DNA from: an uncultured Collinsella sp.
GTDB taxonomy: Bacteria > Actinomycetota > Coriobacteriia > Coriobacteriales > Coriobacteriaceae
Length of the DNA stretch: 64,000 nt
Direction of reading: 5' to 3'
Assembly: GCA_958369225.1 (NCBI GenBank)
Contig: CATXID010000003.1
Location: forward strand, 1-64,000
Position 1 is the first letter of the stretch. Each line of letters begins with the position of its first letter. The translations under genes were made by a program, and so were the position numbers. The notes below the pieces were generated by a model. The model worked only from the letters and a program-made list of their open reading frames with translations. It ran no database searches and was not told the origin of the DNA. Of this stretch, positions 26,527 to 33,413 are shown in pieces.

Positions 26527-26572
26527 CAGCCCCGGTTGTAGATAATGCAACCGGGGCTGTTTCATTTTTTTT
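26527..26572 (+). terminator. rlmN terminator
   Basis: A 12-bp stem (CAGCCCCGGTTG with CAACCGGGGCTG) and a 9-base loop are followed by TTTCATTTTTTTT. Confidence 0.9.
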
Positions 26573-26613
26573 ATACTATTGGATTTGATTTACGCAAGCA
26601 TAGTTTTATTGCC

Positions 26614-26656
26614 AAAATAAGGGGTCCTTGTCTCACGAATCAGACAAGGACCCCTT
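26614..26656 (-). terminator. parA-parB operon terminator
   Basis: The arms AAGGGGTCCTTGTCT and AGACAAGGACCCCTT form a 15-bp stem. On the minus strand TTATTTTGG follows. Confidence 0.8.
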
Positions 26657-26675
26657 CAAAACAGGCAAGTAATTG

Positions 26676-26687
26676 TTAGGTACCTAA
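26676..26687. repeat. 12-base perfect palindrome TTAGGTACCTAA
   Basis: The identical palindrome occurs again at 30180-30191. It overlaps the stop codon of the small gene that follows parB. Confidence 0.6.
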
Positions 26688-26938
26688 TAACCAACATTTT
26701 CCCATTGATGGTTAACCCAGTCTTGGTTAATCTTGGGATTCTTGGTCACTTGAGCAGTACGCATGGCAACATCTTCGGTCATCACATCCATTTTCTTCTT
26801 GGATGTATCGACGATATCCTGAGCTCCGCGCAGCAGTCGACCACGCAGTTCACCATCTGTCGCAATCTTATACCCCGCAAAAGCACCAGCCGCGACGGTG
26901 GTTGCCAATGCAATGGTCGCGAGAACCTTACTCTTCAT
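26684..26938 (-). CDS. Small secreted or membrane-anchored protein, YtxH-like
   Basis: The protein (84 residues) has an N-terminal hydrophobic helix (about 4-22) then a basic, amphipathic region with KKKMDVMTEDVAMRTAQV. The layout resembles YtxH-like small stress proteins, but similarity is weak. I used the ATG at 26938, with AGGAG 7 bases upstream; this start lies 11 bases inside the end of parB. It is the last gene of the parA-parB unit. The function is unknown. Confidence 0.65.
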   Translation of the reverse strand: MKSKVLATIALATTVAAGAFAGYKIATDGELRGRLLRGAQDIVDTSKKKMDVMTEDVAMRTAQVTKNPKINQDWVNHQWENVGY

Positions 26939-27833
26939 CCTGATTCTCCTGCCCAAATTGAACCATTTCGCCAAGGATACGGGAGAGTTCTTCTTCGTCT
27001 TTGAATTCGATTTCAATTTTATTCTTACCACGCGAGCTCTTCACGCGTACATTCGTGTTAAAAACTTGACGAAGGACTCGGGCGGCCTTTTTAAATGACT
27101 GAGGTGTTGCCGGCCTCGGAGTCCTTGGCGTCTCTCCGGCAGAAAACAACGGAGCAAGATTTTCTGTCGCCCTAACGGAAAGACCTTCTGCGACGACCTT
27201 CTCAGCAAGTCGAATTCTTGCATCTTCATATGGAACCGCAAGAATCGCTCTCGCATGGCCCGCAGTAAGCTTACCCTCGAAAATCATCTGCTGTACGACT
27301 TCGGGAAGATCTAGCAAACGAAGTGAATTTGTAATTGCAGAACGAGACTTACTGACAGCCTTAGATAAAGCCTCCTGCGTCATGCCGCTGGCATCAATGA
27401 GCTGACGATAACCCTTCGCCTCTTCGACGGGATTCAAATCAGAACGCTGAAGATTTTCGATAAGAGCAAGAGCGAGCATTTCCTCATCATTAACTTCTTT
27501 AATGATGACAGGCAGTTCTTCAAGACCAGCGAGTTTCGACGCCTGATAACGACGCTCACCCGCGATGATCTCATAGCCGTTTCCATGTTTGCGAACCAAA
27601 AGTGGCTGCAAAACGCCATGTTCTTGGATTGACTCACTCAACTCGCGAAGTTCAGTTTCGTTAAAGTGAATTCGTGGCTGATTGGGGTTTGGAACGATAT
27701 CCTCAATAGGCAGTTTTGTTTCAGATGCGGCATTTGAAGCCGATGCAGCAGAACCACCGGTCTCATACTCAGCCTCTGAGACCAAAGCATTGAGTCCACG
27801 TCCCAATCCGCCACGTTTCTTTGCACTAGGCAC
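26928..27833 (-). CDS. parB: Chromosome-partitioning protein ParB
   Basis: ParB is a CTP-dependent clamp that loads at parS sites. The N-terminus has RGGLGRGLNAL (ParA-interacting), the catalytic box GERRYQAS, then LIENLQRSDLNPVEEA and a helix-turn-helix near 170-200 that binds parS. The C-terminal part is a dimerisation region with NKIEIEFKDEEEL. It starts with GTG behind GAGG, 8 bases inside the end of parA. It is a typical chromosomal, not plasmid, version at 301 residues. Confidence 0.95.
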   Translation of the reverse strand: MPSAKKRGGLGRGLNALVSEAEYETGGSAASASNAASETKLPIEDIVPNPNQPRIHFNETELRELSESIQEHGVLQPLLVRKHGNGYEIIAGERRYQASKLAGLEELPVIIKEVNDEEMLALALIENLQRSDLNPVEEAKGYRQLIDASGMTQEALSKAVSKSRSAITNSLRLLDLPEVVQQMIFEGKLTAGHARAILAVPYEDARIRLAEKVVAEGLSVRATENLAPLFSAGETPRTPRPATPQSFKKAARVLRQVFNTNVRVKSSRGKNKIEIEFKDEEELSRILGEMVQFGQENQDEE

Positions 27834-28626
27834 GCTTGATCACCTCTTTTGCAAGGTTCATATACGCTTTTGCACCCTTATTTTGAGGCGCATAGGTAAT
27901 TACCGGTTCTCCAAAAGACGGAGCTTCCGAAATTTTAACCGTACGAGGGATCAGAGTCTTAAACGCCTTATCACCAAAGTACGATTGAACCTCCTCAACA
28001 ACCTGATTTGACAGGGAAGTACGCGAGTCATACATGGTCATAAGCACACCATAGGTGTCTAAGCCCTTGTTCAGACGTGATTTGACCATCTTCATTGACT
28101 CAAGCAGCTTCGTAACTCCTTCGAGTGCGTAATACTCACACTGGATCGGAATCAAAACGCTGTCTGCTGCGGTCAAAGCGTTGATTGTAAGCAGGCCGAG
28201 CGAAGGAGGGCAGTCAATGAAAATAAAATCGAACTCGTCCTGAATCGGGTCAAGCAAATCTTTAAGGCGAGTTTCACGAGCAATTGCGCTTACGAGCTCA
28301 ATTTCAGCGCCTGCAAGCTGAATTGTAGCCGGAATAACGAATACCTTTTTGCAATTTGTATCAAGAACAAGCGATTCTGCCGGCACATCATTCAACAATG
28401 CATCATAGATGCAGTGTTCAAGGTCTTCCTTTTCAATTCCAAATCCACTGGTGCTATTTCCCTGCGGATCAAAATCAACAATTAGTGCCTTGCGACCCTG
28501 CTCACCCAGTGCTGCTGCAAGGTTTACAGCCGTCGTTGACTTACCGACACCGCCTTTTTGGTTGATGATTGCAATGATACGCGTGTCTTTTGCGTTCTTC
28601 GAACGCTTAACGTCGCGAAATCCCAC
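27826..28626 (-). CDS. parA: Chromosome-partitioning ATPase ParA (Soj)
   Basis: ParA is a Walker-type ATPase that forms gradients on the nucleoid to move ParB-parS complexes. The deviant Walker A motif KGGVGKSTT lies at about residues 24-32, the switch region at DFIFIDCPPSLG, and the signature lysine is present. The length (266) and the adjacent parB identify it as chromosomal. GTG is the start, after GGAGGGACC. Three parS sites lie directly upstream. Confidence 0.95.
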   Translation of the reverse strand: MGFRDVKRSKNAKDTRIIAIINQKGGVGKSTTAVNLAAALGEQGRKALIVDFDPQGNSTSGFGIEKEDLEHCIYDALLNDVPAESLVLDTNCKKVFVIPATIQLAGAEIELVSAIARETRLKDLLDPIQDEFDFIFIDCPPSLGLLTINALTAADSVLIPIQCEYYALEGVTKLLESMKMVKSRLNKGLDTYGVLMTMYDSRTSLSNQVVEEVQSYFGDKAFKTLIPRTVKISEAPSFGEPVITYAPQNKGAKAYMNLAKEVIKRA

Positions 28627-28665
28627 GGTCCCTCCTGGTGTGTATTAAAGCTGTCAAACGGAGGA

Positions 28666-28681
28666 TGTTTCACGTGAAACA
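28666..28681. other. parS site 1
   Basis: The perfect 16-base palindrome TGTTTCACGTGAAACA, identical to the canonical chromosomal parS. Confidence 0.95.
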
Positions 28682-28704
28682 TTCCGATTCGATATCAACC
28701 GCCA

Positions 28705-28720
28705 TGTTTCACGTGAAACA
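28705..28720. other. parS site 2
   Basis: A second perfect copy of the parS palindrome, 39 bases from site 1. Confidence 0.95.
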
Positions 28721-28743
28721 CTGCAAGTTGCTAGTATCCATTA

Positions 28744-28759
28744 TGTTTCACGTGAAACA
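28744..28759. other. parS site 3
   Basis: A third perfect copy, also 39 bases from the previous one, so the three sites are evenly spaced between parA and rsmG. Confidence 0.95.
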
Positions 28760-28760
28760 T

Positions 28761-29498
28761 CTAGGCAAGCGGATTCTTCTTTGCCATGCCATTTGCACGA
28801 GGCAATGAAACGGATGCTGGATGACTCTTCTTAAGAACAATGAACTCCCTGTGGCCCAAGCCCTCAGGCAAATCGATTGCGTCATTCAGAAGCAAAGTGA
28901 AGCCGCAGATCTTAGCTGCTGACATGCCGGAAGCAAGCTCCTCATCCGATGGATTGCCCTTCGTAATAACAAATAACCCTCCATCCTTGAGAAACGGAGC
29001 CGCATACTCAACAAGAATTGGTAGAGGGGCCAGTGCGCGGGCGGTTACGACAGAGAACTGCTTCTTATGGCTTCGAGCATATTCTTCAAGGCGATCATGA
29101 ACTGCATGACCACATTTCAATCCAAGAGCATGAACAAAAGAATTTACAGCATCAACCTTCTTGCCAACAGAGTCAATATAAGTAGCTTTACGATGCGTGG
29201 TTATCGTTAATGGAATACCGGGGAAGCCTGCACCTGTTCCCATATCGAGCAAAGCTCCCTCAGGAGCCTTATTGATATAAGGGAGCAAGACAAGTGAGTC
29301 GAGGATATGAAGTACCGCAGCATCTTCTACGTTAAGAATACGGGTGAGATTAGTTGTCTTATTTGTTTCTAGAACCAAATCCAAATGCTGAATACATTTC
29401 CTTAGCTCAGCATCAGTTACGCTCAAGGAATACTCTTTGCAATAGGAAGTAAGACGACTCAGCATCTGGTCGGCCTGCAGATCTGTAAGTACAAACAA
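28761..29498 (-). CDS. rsmG: 16S rRNA (guanine527-N7)-methyltransferase
   Basis: RsmG methylates G527 of 16S rRNA with S-adenosylmethionine. The SAM-binding motif LLDMGTGAGFPGIPL lies near residue 85, and VTARALAPL follows. I used TTG at 29498, because AGAAAGGAG stands 6 bases before it; an in-frame TTG 16 codons upstream is also open but unlikely. The length is about 245, slightly above average, with a Ser/Pro-rich tail. The gene ends right beside parS site 3. Confidence 0.9.
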   Translation of the reverse strand: MFVLTDLQADQMLSRLTSYCKEYSLSVTDAELRKCIQHLDLVLETNKTTNLTRILNVEDAAVLHILDSLVLLPYINKAPEGALLDMGTGAGFPGIPLTITTHRKATYIDSVGKKVDAVNSFVHALGLKCGHAVHDRLEEYARSHKKQFSVVTARALAPLPILVEYAAPFLKDGGLFVITKGNPSDEELASGMSAAKICGFTLLLNDAIDLPEGLGHREFIVLKKSHPASVSLPRANGMAKKNPLA

Positions 29499-29544
29499 CA
29501 GAAGCTCCTTTCTGACAAAAATCAGTGTATCGAGAACTTTTGAC

Positions 29545-29576
29545 AAAAAAAGGGGACGTGGAAACCACGCCCCCTT
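29545..29576 (-). terminator. Terminator between jag and rsmG
   Basis: GGGGGCGTGG and CCACGTCCCC arms are followed by TTTTTTT on the minus strand, just after the jag stop. rsmG therefore needs its own promoter or readthrough. Confidence 0.8.
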
Positions 29577-29594
29577 AGCATAAGCTCGAGTAGA

Positions 29595-30164
29595 TTATCG
29601 AGCAACAATCACCACATGGCGATCAGGGTCAGAACCCTCGGAATGGGTATCGACGGCATCATTGCCACGAAGTGCAATATGAACCAGTCGGCGCTCATAA
29701 GCATTCATGGGCGGAAGCGAAACACTCTTATGGGTACGGATGGCACGCTCGGCGGCCGACTGAGCCATTGAGGCAACCTTGTCCTGACGACGGCTCTTAT
29801 AGCCCTCAACGTCAACCACAACCGGATACCTAAAGCCGAGCTTGCGGCTCACCAGCAAAGAGAACATGACCTGAAGAGCATCAAGGGTACGACCATGACG
29901 GCCAATGAGAACAGCAAGATCAGGAGCGGTAACATCCAAAATCAGCTCGCCCTCGTCGCCCTCGTACTCATCAATAGGAGAGTTGGCGGCATCGAAGTGC
30001 GAAAGGATGGAACGCAGAATGGAAATCGCAACATCGGCAATGATGTCGAGCTCCTCATCGGTCAGCTCTTCACCGGCCTTGTAGCGCTGTGCAATCTCGG
30101 GATAATCGCCCGCAATCTGCGGGGCAACCTCCTCAAGCATATCCTCGATGATCTCTTCAGACAT
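29595..30164 (-). CDS. jag: RNA-binding protein KhpB (Jag/EloR)
   Basis: The protein (189 residues) has a KH domain (about 75-130), with the GxxG-type segment LIGRHGRTLDALQ, and a C-terminal R3H domain (ERRLVHIALRGND). The long acidic N-terminal helix is the Jag-N type. Such proteins bind RNA with KhpA and affect cell elongation in Gram-positives. I used the ATG at 30164, with GGAG 6 bases upstream. It follows yidC as in most Gram-positive genomes. Confidence 0.9.
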   Translation of the reverse strand: MSEEIIEDMLEEVAPQIAGDYPEIAQRYKAGEELTDEELDIIADVAISILRSILSHFDAANSPIDEYEGDEGELILDVTAPDLAVLIGRHGRTLDALQVMFSLLVSRKLGFRYPVVVDVEGYKSRRQDKVASMAQSAAERAIRTHKSVSLPPMNAYERRLVHIALRGNDAVDTHSEGSDPDRHVVIVAR

Positions 30165-30179
30165 AACGTACTCCAAAAG

Positions 30180-30191
30180 TTAGGTACCTAA
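30180..30191. repeat. 12-base perfect palindrome TTAGGTACCTAA, second copy
   Basis: Identical to 26676-26687. It lies between jag and yidC, 3.5 kb from the first copy. Confidence 0.6.
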
Positions 30192-30209
30192 ATAAGATTG
30201 ATATCCCGA

Positions 30210-30980
30210 CTACTTCTTCTTGTGCGGACGCGGCTTCTTCTCGCGACGGGTAACCTCGACCTGCAGCGGAGCGTTCTTGAGGCGCTCCTCCTCATCGGCC
30301 TTGGCCTTGTCGATAACCTTCTGCGTCACGAAGATCTGCTGGATAACCTGCCAGGCAGAAGACACATCGTAGTACAGCAGAACGCCGACGGGCAGGCTCC
30401 AGCCCATCCAAAGCATCATGACGGTCATGACGACAGCCATCATGCGCATGCTCTGGGCCTGCTGACCAGTCTGATTGCGGGACATGTACAGCTGCGGAAT
30501 CAGGGTCAAGACAGCAAACAGGATCAGGCAGATCAGCGCAGGCAGCGCAACCATAAAGCCATCGGCAAAAGAGGCGCTCGGCGTGGTGGTCAGATCGGGC
30601 AGGATGTTAAAGAACGAGAACGTGCCCTCGTTAAAGTACTGCGGCAGGTTGCGCAGAAGCGTGAACAGGGCGATAAGGATGGGCATCTGAATCAGAAGCG
30701 GCAGGCAGCCGGCCAGCGGATTGAACTTGTTCTCGCTGTAGAACTTCTGCATCTCCTCGGCCTGACGCTGGGGATCGTCGGCATAGCGCTCCTGGATCTC
30801 GAGCATCTTAGGCTGCAGCACCTGCATGCGAGCCGTCGACTTGGTCGACTTGAGCATAAGCGGCGTCAGCAGCAGACGGATGATGACCACCAGGATGATG
30901 ATGGACAGGCCCCAGTCGACCGCAAAGGTCTGGATGAGCTTGAGCAGCTCAAAAAGGATGTTAACGATCCAATCCCACAT
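30210..30980 (-). CDS. yidC: Membrane protein insertase YidC/Oxa1
   Basis: YidC inserts and folds membrane proteins. The protein (256 residues) is the short Gram-positive form, without the large periplasmic domain. Five hydrophobic helices are visible, with PLMLKSTKSTARMQVLQPKM in the cytoplasmic hairpin and AGCLPLLIQMPILIALF. The C-terminus is very basic (RREKKPRPHKKK), as in ribosome-binding versions. The unusual feature is the lack of an obvious lipoprotein signal. It follows yidD with a 29-base gap. Confidence 0.92.
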   Translation of the reverse strand: MWDWIVNILFELLKLIQTFAVDWGLSIIILVVIIRLLLTPLMLKSTKSTARMQVLQPKMLEIQERYADDPQRQAEEMQKFYSENKFNPLAGCLPLLIQMPILIALFTLLRNLPQYFNEGTFSFFNILPDLTTTPSASFADGFMVALPALICLILFAVLTLIPQLYMSRNQTGQQAQSMRMMAVVMTVMMLWMGWSLPVGVLLYYDVSSAWQVIQQIFVTQKVIDKAKADEEERLKNAPLQVEVTRREKKPRPHKKK

Positions 30981-31009
30981 GTAAGTTTTCCTCCGATAGC
31001 GAGTGCCCG

Positions 31010-31234
31010 CTAAGGCACAGGGTCATAACCGCCGACGTGCAGGGGATTGCAGCGAGCGATGCGCCTCACGGCAAGCCAGCAGCCTCTCAAAACACCGTAC
31101 TTCTCAATCGCCTGGATAGCGTATTGCGAGCACGTTGGGTAATAAATGCAGGCGTCAGGCAATAAGGGCGAAATAACCTGTTGATATATGCGAATAGGAG
31201 CGATGGCAACACGTCGCAAAACGTGATTGCTCAT
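31010..31234 (-). CDS. yidD: Membrane protein insertion efficiency factor YidD
   Basis: The protein (74 residues) belongs to the YidD/haemolysin-like family. The signature YYPTCSQYAIQAIEKYG and RCNPLHVGGYDPVP is complete. It overlaps rnpA by four bases and precedes yidC, the usual arrangement. Confidence 0.95.
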   Translation of the reverse strand: MSNHVLRRVAIAPIRIYQQVISPLLPDACIYYPTCSQYAIQAIEKYGVLRGCWLAVRRIARCNPLHVGGYDPVP

Positions 31235-31569
31235 CGCTCCTCCCCGGCAACGCCGGCGCGTTTCATAAGCGAACGCAACGCCTTGTCCATCTCCTGCGGC
31301 GAGGAAACCCTCGTTTTGGGAGTCGCGAACAAGATGATGTCATAACCCGCAACGGGAAATCCACAGCTGCGAGCGGCCTCGCGCATCACACGCTTAGATC
31401 GGTTGCGCACCACAGCACAACCGAGTCGTTTAGCACCAACGAAGGCGACCCTTCCGGAGTCGCCTTCGCCAACCGATTCACATATGGTCATTCGAATCAG
31501 AGGGTGATTGAAACGACGCCCCTGACTGAACACATGCTCGAAATCTTGCCGAGACTTAATAGTCTTCAT
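31231..31569 (-). CDS. rnpA: Ribonuclease P protein component
   Basis: RnpA is the basic protein subunit of RNase P, which trims tRNA 5' ends. The core RVAFVGAKRLGCAVVRNRSKR is present, with the RNR motif. The protein is 112 residues. It overlaps yidD by four bases. The RNA subunit is not in this window. Confidence 0.95.
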   Translation of the reverse strand: MKTIKSRQDFEHVFSQGRRFNHPLIRMTICESVGEGDSGRVAFVGAKRLGCAVVRNRSKRVMREAARSCGFPVAGYDIILFATPKTRVSSPQEMDKALRSLMKRAGVAGEER

Positions 31570-31589
31570 GCGAGATGTGTGTATCGCTG

Positions 31590-31724
31590 CTAGACAGTGA
31601 GACGCTTGCGGCCCTTGGCGCGACGACGGGCGAGCACGGCACGACCACCCTTAGTGGCCATACGGGCACGGAAGCCATGGGTCTTGGCACGCTTACGCTT
31701 ATTAGGCTGATACGTACGCTTCAT
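31590..31724 (-). CDS. rpmH: 50S ribosomal protein L34
   Basis: The protein is 44 residues: MKRTYQPNKRKRAKTHGFR at the start, RMATKGG and RRRAKGRKRL in the rest, the full L34 pattern. A strong AGGAGG site precedes the ATG. It is the first gene of the rpmH-rnpA-yidD-yidC-jag block. Confidence 0.97.
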   Translation of the reverse strand: MKRTYQPNKRKRAKTHGFRARMATKGGRAVLARRRAKGRKRLTV

Positions 31725-31876
31725 CTTAAGTTCCTCCTGCTGCATTTCGAGTGTCCGCGGGGACGCGGACGCAGATATAGACACGTGAGCTTGAAGATTG
31801 TAGGGAAATCAATGTTCAAATGTCAAGAAATCAAAGGTAAAAGGTTGCAAAGAGTACACGGTTCCCCCATAAGCGG

Positions 31877-32069
31877 AACCGGCATTTGAGGCAGCAGGCA
31901 ACTTTTCACGAAATTTCATCGAGTTTTCAACAGGTCGTGTTGGAAATGTTGAGAACTTTTCGTCCGTTTTCCAAAGTTTTCAACAGGTTTTGAAAACTTG
32001 TCGAAAGATGAGAAACATTGCGCGGTGAGCTACTATTTGTTCAAAACCTTTTGAAAGATTGCGAGCGGC
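31877..32069. other. oriC, upstream DnaA-box cluster
   Basis: Between rpmH and the GHKL gene lies an AT-rich stretch with 9-mers TTTTCAACA at 31924-31932 and 31977-31985 (plus strand), TTTCCAACA at 31938-31946 and TTCTCAACA at 31947-31955 (minus strand), and CTTTCGACA at 31999-32007. They differ by one or two bases from the TTATCCACA-type box. The location next to the dnaA gene supports an origin. The exact boundary cannot be set from sequence alone. Confidence 0.65.
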
Positions 32070-33398
32070 ATGTCTGACGACTTCTACACCATGGTCGATT
32101 CCGGTGATCCGGCACCCGACAACGAGCACATCACCGGCATGCGCGAAAAACGCAACGAGGGTGAACAGGTCGCCGCACAGGCACCAAAGGCCATGTATGC
32201 AGCGCGCATCGCGGTCTACGATGACTTGCTGTCGACACCGCGTGTCATCGTCATCGAACCGCAAGACGTCCGAACCTACTTGGAAGAGACAACCAACACC
32301 GTCTACCAGTGCATGAAAGAGCAGGGAGGACGCATCTCGCTGATGGTTATCCGCGAGATTGTCGAAAACTTTATCCACGCGCATTTTGCAGAGCCCATCA
32401 TCTCGATTCTCGACGGTGGCGACACCATCCGCTTTGCCGATCAGGGTCCGGGCATCGACGACAAAGAGCGTGCCTTCGATTTTGGCGTAACCAGCGCAAA
32501 CAGCAAGATGAAACGGTATATCCGCGGTACCGGCGCCGGGTTTCCCATGGTGCAGGAGTACTTGGAAAACGCCGGCGGCGCCGTCTCCATCGAGGACAAC
32601 ATGGGCAACGGCACCGTCGTGACGGTAAGTCTGAACCCCAAGCGCGTGCAGGAAATCGAGCGTGCCGGCGGGCGCGGGGCGGCCGTGCGACCCGAAGCAG
32701 AGCAGACGGCATATCCCCTATCCAGCACGTTTGCACAGCAGCCCGTGGCGCAGCAGATGCAGCAGCCTGGAAATTTTCCCATGCAAGACCCCCAGGCACC
32801 GCTGGGCAACGCAATGCAAAACGTGCCGGAGGGCATAGGTTCGGCAGATCTGGACATAGGCACCGTGCAGCAGACGGCGTCCATGCCAAACGCCCCGCAA
32901 ATGGGCTATCAACCGTACCCGCAAGGGTATCCTCCCCAATATATGCCGCAGCAGGGATACGCCCAGCCGTATCCCCAACAGTATCCTCAGGGATACCAGC
33001 AGCCGTACCAACAAATGCCCCAGGCGCAGTACAACCCATGGGCCCAGCAGATGCCTCCGCAGCCTTACCAACAGTGGCCACAAAGTTTTCAACAGCAGCC
33101 GCTGCCCATGCAGAGTTCTCAACAACCAGCAGTTCAAATGATGTATCCTAATGCGGCGAATCAATATGCACAGCCACAGCAAAACGTATTTGTGAGTGAG
33201 CGCGGCGAAGCGGCACTGGGCTATCTGGCTCAAAACCAGGAGTGTGGCGCAACCGATCTGGCGCGGGCGTTTGGAAACTCAGCGCCCACGTGGTCGCGGA
33301 CGCTCAACGACTTGGCGCAAGCCGGCTTGGTAATCAAACATGGCCAGAAATATCATCTGACCGAAATAGGCAGCGCTCGCGTGCGAGCCCAAAGTTAA
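32070..33398 (+). CDS. GHKL ATPase with PQ-rich linker and C-terminal winged helix, origin-linked
   Basis: The protein (442 residues) combines three parts. Residues about 85-188 form a GHKL-type ATPase: N-box EIVENFIHAHF with Asn100, G1 DQGPGI (124-129) and G2 GTGAGF (153-158), with a SpoIIAB-like (anti-sigma-kinase-like) layout and no dimerisation/phosphoacceptor histidine domain. Residues about 205-375 are a Pro/Gln/Tyr-rich linker. Residues about 378-442 are a winged helix of MarR-like type (GATDLARAFGNSAPTWSRTL). It ends 15 bases before dnaA and likely shares its transcript. I know no characterised protein with this architecture. A role in controlling dnaA or the origin is inference. Confidence 0.7.
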   Translation: MSDDFYTMVDSGDPAPDNEHITGMREKRNEGEQVAAQAPKAMYAARIAVYDDLLSTPRVIVIEPQDVRTYLEETTNTVYQCMKEQGGRISLMVIREIVENFIHAHFAEPIISILDGGDTIRFADQGPGIDDKERAFDFGVTSANSKMKRYIRGTGAGFPMVQEYLENAGGAVSIEDNMGNGTVVTVSLNPKRVQEIERAGGRGAAVRPEAEQTAYPLSSTFAQQPVAQQMQQPGNFPMQDPQAPLGNAMQNVPEGIGSADLDIGTVQQTASMPNAPQMGYQPYPQGYPPQYMPQQGYAQPYPQQYPQGYQQPYQQMPQAQYNPWAQQMPPQPYQQWPQSFQQQPLPMQSSQQPAVQMMYPNAANQYAQPQQNVFVSERGEAALGYLAQNQECGATDLARAFGNSAPTWSRTLNDLAQAGLVIKHGQKYHLTEIGSARVRAQS

Positions 33399-33413
33399 GG
33401 AACGGGAGAAACA

